A stretch of DNA of 64,000 bases from Pseudoxanthomonas wuyuanensis (GCF_900215535.1 NZ_OCND01000003.1:255737-319736); one strand, 5' to 3'; counted from the stretch's first letter, positions 44,291 to 53,373 are shown. Translations and numbers: made by a program. The notes: generated from the letters alone by a model not told the origin.

Positions 44291-45637
44291 GTGACGGGTG
44301 GAATCCTGAAGTTCTTCGCAACGGGCACCAATGTTCCGCCGCTGGGCGATCGCGCGCAGATCGACATCCTGTTCAAGAAATACCGTTTGCGGGTGATGCT
44401 GGCCATCACCCTGGGTTACGGGTTGATCTACACCTGCCGGCTGGCGCTGGGGGTGGTCAAGAAGCCGTTGATCGACTCGGGCGTGTATTCGCCCAGCGAT
44501 CTTGGCCTGATCGGTTCGGCGCTGTTTTACACCTACGCCATCGGCAAGCTGACCAACGGCTTCCTGGCCGATCACGCCAACATGAAGCGCTTTCTGGCCT
44601 TCGCGTTTCTGGCCACGGCGTTGTGCAACCTGGCGATGGGCTTCACCACCGCGTTGTGGGCGGCGGTGCTGTTATGGGGCTTGAACGGCTGGTTCCAGAG
44701 TTTCGGCGCGCCGGGGGGCGTGGTGGCGATGACCGCGTGGTTCTCCAACAAGGAGCGCGGCCGTGCCTATGGCATCTGGAGCACCGCGCATTCGATAGGC
44801 GAGGGCCTGACGTTCCTGGTGGTGGGGGCGGCGGTGGCGGCATGGGGCTGGCGGATTGGGTTCTGGGGGCCGGGGCTGATCGGCATGGTTACCGCAGCCG
44901 GCGTGTGGATGTTGCTGCAGGATCGTCCGCAGACCCTGGGTCTGCCCAATGTCAACGACTGGAAACACGACCGCTATCAGGAAGCGGAGAAGCCGCATCT
45001 GAAATCGGTGCTGGCGTTGCAGCTTTCCATCCTGAAGATTCCGGCGATCTGGGTGCTGTGCCTGGCCAGCGCCAGCACCTATGTCACCCGCTACGCCATC
45101 AACTCCTGGGGCATCCTGTACCTGCAGGAAGAACGCGGATTCAGCCTGCCGATGGCCGGCACGCTGCTGATGACCAGCACGCTGGCCGGCATCGTCGGAG
45201 CGGTGGCGTTCGGTTTCATTTCCGACAAGCTGTTCGATGCGCGCCGCCCGCCGGCCAACCTGCTGTTCGGGATACTCGAGCTGATCGGCCTGCTGCTGAT
45301 CTTCTTCGGGCCCACCAGCATGCCGGCGCTGATCGCGGGCATGCTGCTGTTCGGCATGGGGCTGACCGGCCTGGTCACCTCGTTGGGCGGACTGTTCGCG
45401 GTCGACATCGCGCCCAACCGGGTGGCCGGCGCAGCGATGGGCGTGATAGGCATCTTCAGCTACATCGGCGCGGGCATCCAGGAGCAAATCTCCGGCGCGT
45501 TGATCCAGAAGGGCATGATCGTGGCCGGCGATGTCCGCACGTATGATTTCGGGCCGGCGATCTGGTTCTGGATCGGTTCGTCGGTGCTTTCCATCCTGCT
45601 TGCCACCAGTCTGTGGCGCACGCGTCGCCGGGATTGA
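44291..45637 (+). CDS. MFS transporter, organophosphate:phosphate antiporter (OPA) type
   Basis: A 448-residue inner-membrane transporter with about twelve helices. It has the OPA-family layout: an N-terminal F-K-K-Y-R-L-R-V segment before helix 1, Y-T-C-R-L-A-L-G-V-V-K-K (the GlpT/UhpT-type basic motif), and G-L-N-G-W-F-Q-S-F-G-A-P with the family W-F-Q-S/G motif. Known members exchange sugar phosphates or glycerol phosphate for phosphate. In this locus it takes the place where iol operons usually carry an inositol permease, so it may import inositol monophosphate; that is inference. The GTG start is supported by GGAGGG 8 bases upstream. Confidence 0.88.
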   Translation: MTGGILKFFATGTNVPPLGDRAQIDILFKKYRLRVMLAITLGYGLIYTCRLALGVVKKPLIDSGVYSPSDLGLIGSALFYTYAIGKLTNGFLADHANMKRFLAFAFLATALCNLAMGFTTALWAAVLLWGLNGWFQSFGAPGGVVAMTAWFSNKERGRAYGIWSTAHSIGEGLTFLVVGAAVAAWGWRIGFWGPGLIGMVTAAGVWMLLQDRPQTLGLPNVNDWKHDRYQEAEKPHLKSVLALQLSILKIPAIWVLCLASASTYVTRYAINSWGILYLQEERGFSLPMAGTLLMTSTLAGIVGAVAFGFISDKLFDARRPPANLLFGILELIGLLLIFFGPTSMPALIAGMLLFGMGLTGLVTSLGGLFAVDIAPNRVAGAAMGVIGIFSYIGAGIQEQISGALIQKGMIVAGDVRTYDFGPAIWFWIGSSVLSILLATSLWRTRRRD

Positions 45638-45734
45638 CGGTGGGGATGGCGACATCCGTGTCCTCGCTCCTTTCTGCCGTGCGGGCAACCGGGCCCGGCG
45701 CGGCCCATCCACGTGGCGTCAACAGGCCCTAGAC

Positions 45735-46547
45735 ATGCTCGTACCTTCATCCGATCTGCAGGCGATGATCGAGGCCGCGCAAGCGGCCGGCGCCGGCCTG
45801 CAGCGACACTTCGGCCAGCTGGCCGAACTGGCCATCCGCTCCAAGAGCGGTCCTGCCGACCTAGTTTCCATTGCCGACGAAGAAGCCGAGCGAACCTGTC
45901 GCGCGCTGTTGGCCAAGGCGCAGCCGGCCTATGGCTTCCTGGGCGAAGAAGGCGGCGCGTTCGGCGGCAGCGACGATGCGCAGACCTGGATCGTCGATCC
46001 GCTCGACGGCACCACCAACTTCCTGTTCGCCTGCCCGCTGTGGGGCGTCAACATCGCGTTGGCGCGCGAAGGGGAGGTCGTCGCCGGCGTCACCTACCTG
46101 CCGGCCGTCGACGAAATGTACGTGGCCGAACAAGGCAAGGGCGCCTGGCTCAACGGGCAGCGCATCCGGGTATCGCAGCGCGGTGCGTTGATCGACGCAG
46201 TACTGGCCTGCGGCATTCCCTTCGCCGGCAAGCCGGATCACCCGCTGTTCGCGCGCGAGATGGCGCTGCTCAGCGCGCAGGTGGCCGGCATCCGCCGCAC
46301 CGGCGCCTGCGCGGTCGACATGGCGTGGGTGGCGGCCGGACGCTGGGATGCGTACTGGGAACGTGCGCTCAACGTCTGGGACATGGCGCCGGGGGTGATC
46401 CTGGTGAAGGAGGCCGGCGGCGTGGCGACCTCGGCCACCGGCAGCGTGCTCGATCTGCACGGCCAAAACGTCTGCGTGTCGAACGGCGCGGTGCACGCCG
46501 CGCTGATCGAAACACTAAATGCCGCATTGGAGAATCCCGCCGCATGA
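45735..46547 (+). CDS. Inositol monophosphatase family phosphatase
   Basis: A 270-residue cytoplasmic phosphatase of the inositol monophosphatase (SuhB/histidinol-phosphatase) family. The metal-site residues are visible: G-E-E-G-G, D88-P-L-D91-G-T-T-N-F, and W-D-M-A-P-G near residue 216. There is no signal peptide, so it works inside the cell. The OPA transporter is 97 bases upstream and PhoD overlaps downstream by 4 bases. In this setting the simplest role is freeing inositol from inositol monophosphate that has been imported. Other family members act on fructose bisphosphate or histidinol phosphate. Confidence 0.9.
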   Translation: MLVPSSDLQAMIEAAQAAGAGLQRHFGQLAELAIRSKSGPADLVSIADEEAERTCRALLAKAQPAYGFLGEEGGAFGGSDDAQTWIVDPLDGTTNFLFACPLWGVNIALAREGEVVAGVTYLPAVDEMYVAEQGKGAWLNGQRIRVSQRGALIDAVLACGIPFAGKPDHPLFAREMALLSAQVAGIRRTGACAVDMAWVAAGRWDAYWERALNVWDMAPGVILVKEAGGVATSATGSVLDLHGQNVCVSNGAVHAALIETLNAALENPAA

Positions 46548-48007
46548 AGACGCCCCGCCGCACCTTCCTGAAAAGCACCGGCCTGGCCGCGCTGTTCTCA
46601 TTCGTTCCGCGTAGCTGGGCCGGTGTGCTGGGCTATCCGCGCGCGCTGCAAGGGCCGATGATCGGCGCACCGGGTCCGCATCATTTCACCGTATGGGTCC
46701 GCGCCAGCGGCGCGTTCGAGGTGACGCTGGAATATTCCACAGACCGCGAGTTCAAGACGGTGCTGCAGGGAGCCCGCGCGACCGCGAAGACGGAAAGCGA
46801 CTGCTGTGTGGTGCTGCGTGCCGAGGGCCTGCAGCCGGATACGACCTACTGGTACCGGCTGAAATACGCGGGCGAAACCGACCGACACCAGTTCCTGCCG
46901 CAGCGGACACGGACCGCACCGGCCGGCGCGGCCGATTTCCGCGTTGCCTTCGGCTCCTGCTGCCGCATCCAGTTCGACCCGGATCAGCGCATCTGGAACG
47001 CGGTGCGCGGACTGGAGCCGGACATGTTCTTCTGGCTGGGCGACAACATCTACGCCGACAGCGATCAGCGTGCCGCGCTGGTGGACCTGTACGGCCGCGG
47101 CCGCACGGTCGAGCGGCTGGAGCCGCTGTTGCGTTCCACGCCGCAACTGGCGACCTGGGACGACCACGATTTCGGCTACAACGATTCCGACGGCCACAGC
47201 CCATACAAGGCCGAATCGCTGCAGGTGTTCAAGAATTTCTGGGCCAATCCCGGCTATGGCGAAGCCGGCAATCCTGGCGTCTATTTCAAGCAGCACTACG
47301 GTGGCGTGGACTTTTTCGTGCTCGATGGCCGTTACCACCGCGACCGCACCGACAAGACCGACGACGCCGGCAAGACCATGCTTGGCGCTGTGCAGAAGGC
47401 CTGGCTGAAGCGCGAGCTGAAGGCCAGCCGCACGCCGTTCAAGGTGTTGGCCATCGGTGGCGGCTGGTCGACGGCGGAGAACGAGAAGGGCGGCGATTCC
47501 TGGGGCGTCTACCTGACCGAACGCGATGAGATCTTCGATTTCATTCGCGACAACGGCATCGGCGGCGTGGTCTGCATCTCCGGCGATTCGCACATGGGCG
47601 AACTCAACTGCATCCCGCGCTCGCAACAGGGCGGCTACGACATCTACGATTTCTGCTCTTCGCCGCTGGCGCAGATGCCGGCCAACAAGAACACCCGGCA
47701 GGCGCCGGAAGTGCGCGTGCGCGACACCTGGACACGCAGCGTCAATGTCGGCCTGATGCGCTTCGACATGACCGGCGACAAGCCAACGCTGACCTATACA
47801 CTGCACGATGTGCTGGGCGAGTCGGTGTGGGAACCGCTGGTGCTGACTCCGGAGGATCTACGCAATGGTGTCAGTACCTGGGAGAGCAAGAGCGATCCGG
47901 TGGAACTGCAGCGGCTGGAACGGTTCAAGCGCGGCGGCGGCTACTACGGCCAAGACGTGCCCGAAGGCTGGCCTAGCCGCCCGTACTACGACGGAAGCTC
48001 AGACTGA
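46544..48007 (+). CDS. phoD: PhoD-family alkaline phosphatase, Tat-exported
   Basis: A 487-residue metallophosphatase exported by the Tat system: the N-terminus has K-T-P-R-R-T-F-L-K-S-T followed by a hydrophobic stretch. An N-terminal PhoD-type Ig-like domain precedes the catalytic fold, which shows F-G-S-C-C, W-L-G-D-N-I-Y-A-D, T-W-D-D-H-D-F-G-Y-N-D and S-G-D-S-H-M-G-E. Phosphatases of this kind remove phosphate from mono- or diesters in the periplasm. It overlaps the phosphatase gene before it by 4 bases, and its 3' end overlaps the convergent TonB receptor gene by 35 bases. Confidence 0.92.
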   Translation: MKTPRRTFLKSTGLAALFSFVPRSWAGVLGYPRALQGPMIGAPGPHHFTVWVRASGAFEVTLEYSTDREFKTVLQGARATAKTESDCCVVLRAEGLQPDTTYWYRLKYAGETDRHQFLPQRTRTAPAGAADFRVAFGSCCRIQFDPDQRIWNAVRGLEPDMFFWLGDNIYADSDQRAALVDLYGRGRTVERLEPLLRSTPQLATWDDHDFGYNDSDGHSPYKAESLQVFKNFWANPGYGEAGNPGVYFKQHYGGVDFFVLDGRYHRDRTDKTDDAGKTMLGAVQKAWLKRELKASRTPFKVLAIGGGWSTAENEKGGDSWGVYLTERDEIFDFIRDNGIGGVVCISGDSHMGELNCIPRSQQGGYDIYDFCSSPLAQMPANKNTRQAPEVRVRDTWTRSVNVGLMRFDMTGDKPTLTYTLHDVLGESVWEPLVLTPEDLRNGVSTWESKSDPVELQRLERFKRGGGYYGQDVPEGWPSRPYYDGSSD

Positions 48008-50033
48008 AATAGCCGGGACTGTTGCGATCGCGCCGCTCGACTTCCTCTATCGGGGAACTCGAACGCGGGCCGTCGTACTTCTGGCGGATCTCGCGGAAAT
48101 CGCGCCCGCCGATATCGGTCGCTTCCGCACGCACACGCCAGCGCTGGCCGATGCGGCGCTCGATGAAGACTGTCCAGCCGCTGTCTTCCGACTCGCGCGA
48201 GATCTCGTCGAAGCGGTACTTGCTTTCGCGCTCGGCAATGTGATCGAAGCCGATGCCCCAGTGCATACGCAATGCCGGCAAATCCTGGGTCAGCGACACG
48301 CTGGCCTCCACCGGCTTCTCCTTCGAAATGGAACGCCGCTGCCCGGTCGTCGGATCGGTCACGCGGCTCCTGCGCCACAGCATCGACGAGCGCAGATGCG
48401 CGCCGTTGAATCCGAACCGATCCAGCGGAGCGGACAGATCGAACGCCAGCGTGTCGCGCTGCCCGTCGCCGATATTGCCGGGCGCATCGAAAACCTCGCC
48501 GTCGGCCGCGGTCACCAGCACCCGATCGACCGCGTCGGAAATGGCGTCGTGGGTCCAGCGCAGGGTGATGGCCGCGTCGGTCGGGAAGCGATGCTCCCAC
48601 GCCGCCGCCAGGCGCCAGCTCTTGTCCGGCGCAAGTTCCGCGTTGCCGGCGGTCACCACGCCGCTGTCCAGCGAGGCGGAGGCGACGAAATCCTCGAAAT
48701 CCAGTTGCCCCACTTCGCGCGACAGCGACAGCCGCAACTGGTTGCGGGCGTCGGCTTCCCAGCGCAGCGCAACGCGCGGCTTGGGGTAGGTGAAGCGGCG
48801 CTTCAGCGGACTGTCGCCGGTTTGCGAGATGGCCGAATCCTCGACCCGCAAGCCGGCCTCGGCCATCCACCGCTCGGCAAAACGCCAGCTCGCGCCGGCC
48901 GCCGCTTCGAAGCGTCTTTCCTCGATGCGTACGTCCGAACCGGGAAGGAACACTGGCATGCCGTCCTCCTCGAGCCGGGTATCGCTTTCCAGGAAATTGA
49001 ATGCGCCTTCCAGCGAGGCGCTGAGCGACCAGGTTTCCGACCATTCGTGGGTCAGGTCGATGCGGCCGATGCTTTCGCCGGTGTCGGTGCGCTGGGCGAA
49101 GTTCTCCGAATCGCCGCCTTCGCGCGATCGCTCTTCCGCATCCAGCCACCCCAGGCGCTGGCTGGCCACCGCTTCCAGCGTAGTGCGCTTGCCGATCTGA
49201 CGCACGTAACGGGCACCGACCTCCGCCTCGAGCAGGTCTTCGCCCTCGTCGATGATTTCGTCTGGATCCCCGGAATCGGCGGCACCGATTCGGGTATCGG
49301 TCCTTGCGCGCTCGCTGCGTACCGCACCGGTCAGGGTCAGTCGCCCGCCGGCCACGGGCTGCCGCCAGCTCGCGCTGATTTCGCCTTCGTCCTTGAGCGC
49401 ACGCGTGTCGGTCCGACGCTTGTCGATGAGTGCGCCGTCCGGCAAGAACGTGCATATGCGCCCGCGGCCGCTGTCATCGTCCAGCGCGGGCGCGAATGCC
49501 AGCGCGAGATCCAGCGCACGGCCTTCCCAGCGCCGGCCGTACTCCAACTGCGCGGAAGGGGCGATCCAGCCATCGGGGGAAGCGACGAAGCCGGCTTCAA
49601 GCGCCGCTTCGGTGACGGCATCGCGGCGCCGGATCACGTTGGCCAGGACCGGGTGCCCCGCCATGTCGATGCCGCTGGCGCCGCTGCGTATCAGTTCGAT
49701 GCGTTCGACCGAAGCTGCCGGTATGCGCTTGAGCAACTGGCCGGTGTCTTCGCGTTTGCTCGCCGGATGCGCGCCATCGATAAGCACATTGCCCTGAGCG
49801 GCCGAGTAGCCGCGAACGTCGGCAACGGCTTCGATGATGGCAAAACCCGGCAGGCGCAGGACCATGTCGTAGGCGTTCGCGGGCGCTACACCCGCAAAGA
49901 ACTCCTTGCCGTATGCGCTGATGGCCGGTTCGCCAACGGAGCCGGGCGCCTGCGCCCGGACCGGCATTGCCAGCGCAGCGCAGGCCAGCGCCACCAGGCT
50001 GATTCGCAACGTTCCCACCGCGTTCTGCATCAT
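47973..50033 (-). CDS. TonB-dependent receptor (outer membrane, compact plug)
   Basis: A 686-residue outer-membrane receptor. The signal peptide ends V-R-A at about residue 27, a short plug has L-P-G-F, V-R-G-Y, V-L-I-D-G and I-E-L-I-R-S-G (TonB receptor plug blocks), and the barrel ends Y-F-S-L-S-F-R-R-S-T-G-G, with extra residues beyond the usual terminal F. No clear TonB box is seen. It converges on phoD with 35 shared bases and has a divergent PepSY/two-component set on the other side. The substrate is unknown; the phosphatase context hints at a phosphorylated compound. Confidence 0.88.
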   Translation of the reverse strand: MMQNAVGTLRISLVALACAALAMPVRAQAPGSVGEPAISAYGKEFFAGVAPANAYDMVLRLPGFAIIEAVADVRGYSAAQGNVLIDGAHPASKREDTGQLLKRIPAASVERIELIRSGASGIDMAGHPVLANVIRRRDAVTEAALEAGFVASPDGWIAPSAQLEYGRRWEGRALDLALAFAPALDDDSGRGRICTFLPDGALIDKRRTDTRALKDEGEISASWRQPVAGGRLTLTGAVRSERARTDTRIGAADSGDPDEIIDEGEDLLEAEVGARYVRQIGKRTTLEAVASQRLGWLDAEERSREGGDSENFAQRTDTGESIGRIDLTHEWSETWSLSASLEGAFNFLESDTRLEEDGMPVFLPGSDVRIEERRFEAAAGASWRFAERWMAEAGLRVEDSAISQTGDSPLKRRFTYPKPRVALRWEADARNQLRLSLSREVGQLDFEDFVASASLDSGVVTAGNAELAPDKSWRLAAAWEHRFPTDAAITLRWTHDAISDAVDRVLVTAADGEVFDAPGNIGDGQRDTLAFDLSAPLDRFGFNGAHLRSSMLWRRSRVTDPTTGQRRSISKEKPVEASVSLTQDLPALRMHWGIGFDHIAERESKYRFDEISRESEDSGWTVFIERRIGQRWRVRAEATDIGGRDFREIRQKYDGPRSSSPIEEVERRDRNSPGYFSLSFRRSTGG

Positions 50034-50103
50034 GCGTTGCCCGATTCCCCAGGTAGAGGCGCACAGGCTAGACTGCGTCGGCTGACGCTATGGCCGCCGT
50101 TGT

Positions 50104-50120
50104 TGTCAGCAGAATGTCAG
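50104..50120 (+). promoter_or_regulatory. Tandem TGTCAG half-sites upstream of the PepSY gene
   Basis: Two copies of TGTCAG start 11 bases apart (50104, 50115), 24 bases before the PepSY start. This is the spacing expected for an OmpR/PhoP-family dimer and fits autoregulation by the regulator encoded two genes later. Inference from spacing only. Confidence 0.45.
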
Positions 50121-50143
50121 GAGCGTTGCCGCATGCTCGCCCC

Positions 50144-50470
50144 ATGAAAACCATCTCCCGTCTCAGCACCATCGCTGCGTCCATTGCCCTCGGCACGGCG
50201 ACTGCCCTGTTGCCTGCCGCCAGCGTTCTGGCAGGCAAGGACGATCACCTGGAAGCGCGCGAGCTGCTGAAGCGCGGCGAGATCCTTCCGCTTGCCCACA
50301 TTCTGGACGTGGTGCAGGCGCGGGTCCCCGGCGATGTGATCGAAGTCGAGCTCGATCGCGATGACGATGGCTGGGAATACAAGGTCAAGGTGCTCACCCC
50401 CACCGGGCTGGTGCGCAAGATCACGTTGAATGCACGCAACGGCGCGGTCATCAAGATCAAGGACGACTGA
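50144..50470 (+). CDS. PepSY-domain periplasmic protein
   Basis: A 108-residue exported protein: a signal peptide ending V-L-A at residue 30, then one PepSY domain (I-L-D-V-V-Q-A-R-V-P-G-D-V-I-E-V-E-L, W-E-Y-K-V-K-V, G-A-V-I-K-I-K). PepSY proteins often sit with two-component systems and are thought to modulate peptidases or the sensor. The ATG at MKTISR fits the signal peptide; an upstream in-frame codon would add a leader without function. The stop overlaps the next start by one base (TGATG). Confidence 0.85.
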   Translation: MKTISRLSTIAASIALGTATALLPAASVLAGKDDHLEARELLKRGEILPLAHILDVVQARVPGDVIEVELDRDDDGWEYKVKVLTPTGLVRKITLNARNGAVIKIKDD

Positions 50471-51132
50471 TGCGTTGTCTCGTCGTCGAGGACGATCCGG
50501 ATATCCGCGCCGATCTGCAGCGCGCGCTGTGCGCAGCGGGATTCTCGGTCGACGCGGTGGCCGATGGCGACAGCGCCTGGTACCAGGGCGATGTCGAGGA
50601 CTATGACGCGGCGATCCTGGACCTTGGCTTGCCCCGGCTGGACGGGCTGTCGGTGCTGCGCCGCTGGCGTTCGGCGGGCCGCTCGTTCCCGGTGATCGTG
50701 CTGTCCGCGCGCAGCGACTGGACCGAGAAGGTGGAAGGCATCGAGGCCGGTGCCGACGATTATCTTTCCAAGCCTTTTCAGATGGGCGAACTGGTGGCGC
50801 GGGTACGCGGCCTGATGCGGCGCGGCGCGGGCCGGTTGTCCAGCATTGTGGCGATCGGCGGGTTGCGCCTGGACACCACGCGGATGAGCGCCACGTTCGA
50901 CGGCGCGCCGGCCAGGCTGTCGCCACTGGAATTCCGCCTGCTGGACTATCTGGCCCACCAGCCCGGGCGTGCGGTGTCCGCCAACGAATTGGCCGAGCAT
51001 CTGTACGGTGCTGCCGAGAACGGCGACGCCAACGCCATCGAGGCCATCGTCGCGCGGCTGCGGCGCAAGTTCGGCGCCGGCATCATCGCCACCCGGCGGG
51101 GGTTCGGCTACCTGCTGGAATCGGGGGGATGA
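50470..51132 (+). CDS. OmpR-family response regulator (PhoP/QseB type)
   Basis: A 220-residue regulator. The receiver begins M-R-C-L-V-V-E-D-D, the phosphorylated aspartate is in A-I-L-D-L-G-L-P-R, and the lysine is in SKPFQM; the winged-helix domain ends I-I-A-T-R-R-G-F-G-Y-L-L. Sequence style and the PepSY-RR-HK order match PhoP/QseB-like systems. It overlaps the kinase gene by 4 bases (ATGA), so regulator and sensor are translated together. Confidence 0.93.
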   Translation: MRCLVVEDDPDIRADLQRALCAAGFSVDAVADGDSAWYQGDVEDYDAAILDLGLPRLDGLSVLRRWRSAGRSFPVIVLSARSDWTEKVEGIEAGADDYLSKPFQMGELVARVRGLMRRGAGRLSSIVAIGGLRLDTTRMSATFDGAPARLSPLEFRLLDYLAHQPGRAVSANELAEHLYGAAENGDANAIEAIVARLRRKFGAGIIATRRGFGYLLESGG

Positions 51133-52490
51133 TCGCCCGTTCGCTGCGTTGGCGCCTGCTGCTGGGGGCGATGGCGGCCATCCTGGCCGCGTTGGCGGCG
51201 GCATGGTTCTTCATGACGTTGCTGTTCGAACGCCATCTGGAGCGGCGGCTGCAGGCCGAAATGACGCGCGATGCGCTCGGCTTGGTGGCCGCGCTCTCGC
51301 TTGCCGCTGACGGCCGGCCGCTGCTGGACGCCGAGCCGGGCGATCCGCGCCTGCAGCAGCCGGCCGGCGGCTACTATTGGCAAGTGACCGCACCGGTGGC
51401 GGCGCTGCAATCGCGTTCGTTGTGGGACGCGGCGCTGCCGGTGCCGGCCGATGTTCCGGCCGGCAGCTGGCGCATGCGCAATGCCACAGGGCCGTTCCGG
51501 CAACCGGTTTCGATACTCGAGCGCAGTCTACTGGTGGAAGCCGATCATGCGCCGGTGATGGTGCAATTGGCGCAGGACACCCGGCCGCTGGCCACGGCGC
51601 GCGCCGAATTCGGCCGCGAACTGGCGGTGTTCCTGGCGGTGCTGTGGGTGGTGCTGTCGCTTGCGGCGTGGTTGCAGGTATCGCTGGGGCTGCGACCGCT
51701 GCGCAAGATTCGCGGCGACCTGGCCAGGCTGCAGCAGAGCGCCAGCACCCGCCTTCCCACGGCCAGCCTGCGCGAGATCCAGCCATTGTCCGACGCCATC
51801 AATGCCTTGGCCGATGCGCGCGAACGCGATCTGGAAATCGCCCGCCGGCGCGCCGCGGATCTCGCCCACGGATTGAAGACGCCGTTGGCGGCGATGGCGG
51901 CGCAAAGCCGTCGTGCGCGCGAATCCGGCGCGGAGCCGGCCGCCGATGGCATCGACCGCGCCATCGCCGCCATTGGCGCGACCATCGATGCGGAATTGGC
52001 GCGCGCACGCATCGCTGCGGCCGGCCATGCCGGTGGCGCGTCGGCCCGCGTGCGCCCGGTAGTGGAACAACTAGTGCTGGTGCTTGAGCACACCGAGAAG
52101 GGCGGCGGCATCGCGTTCACGGTGGATGTCCCGGCCAACCTCGAACTGGCTGTGCCGCCGGAAACCTTGTCGGAGCTACTCGGCGCGCTGTTGGAGAACG
52201 CGGTGAAGTACGCGCGCCGGCAGGTCCGCGTCGCTGGCGCGGCCGGGCCCGGATGGACACGCCTGTGCGTGGAGGACGACGGCCCCGGCATCGCCAGCGA
52301 CCATGCGCGCCGTGCGCTGATGCGTGGTGGCCGCCTTGACGAGGCAGGCGAGGGCACCGGACTGGGCTTGGCCATTGCCCGCGAATTGGCCGACGCCACC
52401 CGCGGCAGCCTGACGCTGGGCGAAGCCAGCCTGGGCGGGTTGCAAGTCGGCCTTGCCTGGTCCGGAACGCCGGATTGCCGCCGCGACTGA
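51129..52490 (+). CDS. Sensor histidine kinase (PhoQ/QseC type)
   Basis: A 453-residue kinase with an N-terminal helix (residues about 10-30), a periplasmic segment of about 130 residues, a second helix near residue 165-185, then the HisKA site D-L-A-H-G-L-K-T-P-L-A-A and an ATPase domain with D-D-G-P-G-I and G-T-G-L-G-L-A-I-A. The D-L-A-H-G-L-K-T-P-L form is typical of the PhoQ-related group. It phosphorylates the regulator encoded just before. The 295 bases after it hold no gene I can support, only a 9-base inverted repeat (GATGCGATG at 52642 and CATCGCATC at 52684). Confidence 0.92.
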   Translation: MIARSLRWRLLLGAMAAILAALAAAWFFMTLLFERHLERRLQAEMTRDALGLVAALSLAADGRPLLDAEPGDPRLQQPAGGYYWQVTAPVAALQSRSLWDAALPVPADVPAGSWRMRNATGPFRQPVSILERSLLVEADHAPVMVQLAQDTRPLATARAEFGRELAVFLAVLWVVLSLAAWLQVSLGLRPLRKIRGDLARLQQSASTRLPTASLREIQPLSDAINALADARERDLEIARRRAADLAHGLKTPLAAMAAQSRRARESGAEPAADGIDRAIAAIGATIDAELARARIAAAGHAGGASARVRPVVEQLVLVLEHTEKGGGIAFTVDVPANLELAVPPETLSELLGALLENAVKYARRQVRVAGAAGPGWTRLCVEDDGPGIASDHARRALMRGGRLDEAGEGTGLGLAIARELADATRGSLTLGEASLGGLQVGLAWSGTPDCRRD

Positions 52491-52785
52491 AGTCGACCGG
52501 AAAGAGGAAGCGGCCGTCTTGCGTGCCGCGTTCCCGTGCGAAGGCTTTGACGCGAACCAGAGCCGGACTCAGTATGGGCAGAGATGACGGGAAGAAGATC
52601 CAAGGCCGTGCCGATGGATCTGTCCTGGCTGTCGCCAGCCTGATGCGATGCCGGCCCAGTAAGATCGCCCTCTGCGGCTGGCCCATCGCATCCGCGGGCG
52701 AACCGGGCTGCGTGGTCGAGACAATGCTTTGACCGGAGCTAAAGCCCGTAAAAGACGAAAGATCAACGAATAGCGGCGACGCCTT

Positions 52786-53139
52786 ATGACCCCAAATCAC
52801 CGCAAACTCGAGGATCTGCGCCGGCGCATCCCGTCGTTCACCTGCATCGTCGGCTGCCACGACTGCTGCGGCCCGGTTACCGCCTCATCCGAGGAAGTTG
52901 CCCGGTTGCCGGTCAAGACCGAGGCCGAGCACGAAGCCGCACTGGCCGAACTCAGTTGCCCCTACCTGGGCCAGCACGGCTGCGAGGTCTATGCCGAACG
53001 CCCGCTCATCTGCCGCCTGTTCGGGACCACGCCCCGCCTGCTTTGCCCCAACGGAAAACGGCCGGTGTACATGATCGATACCCGCACCGAGAGCGAGATC
53101 CACCAGTTCCTGGCCACGACCCGGCAGGTGCTGCTGTGA
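52786..53139 (+). CDS. YkgJ-family cysteine-cluster protein
   Basis: A 117-residue cytoplasmic protein with eight cysteines (20, 24, 27, 28, 58, 66, 76 and 87) in the arrangement of the YkgJ/CxxCxxCC family, thought to bind zinc or an iron-sulfur cluster. Typical phrases are C-I-V-G-C-H-D-C-C-G-P, then G-C-E-V-Y-A-E-R-P-L-I-C-R-L-F-G. Its biological role is not established. It is alone in its orientation; a 234-base gap without a recognised gene follows before the convergent hydrolase. Confidence 0.82.
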   Translation: MTPNHRKLEDLRRRIPSFTCIVGCHDCCGPVTASSEEVARLPVKTEAEHEAALAELSCPYLGQHGCEVYAERPLICRLFGTTPRLLCPNGKRPVYMIDTRTESEIHQFLATTRQVLL

Positions 53140-53373
53140 GCTGCCGGGGAATGTCAGCTCGGTTCGGCCTCATCCCGCACCGAGGCGGAGCGGTTACCGC
53201 AACTTTCGAGCGCGCGGGACCCAAGGTGACCAACAGACGAGCCCTGCTTCGCCCCACCACAGCCAGTGCGTTCTCATAAGGTGGGATGGCTCGCAGCAAG
53301 GAGTGGCCAATCCGGATGGCGACACGCCAAGCTCCATGTCGCGATCCGTTCGGCAATTGGCGACTGATGCCTC

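Noticed and set aside
52475-52732. A short open frame after the sensor kinase gene
   Set aside because: No ribosome site, no recognisable motif, and it starts inside the kinase gene.
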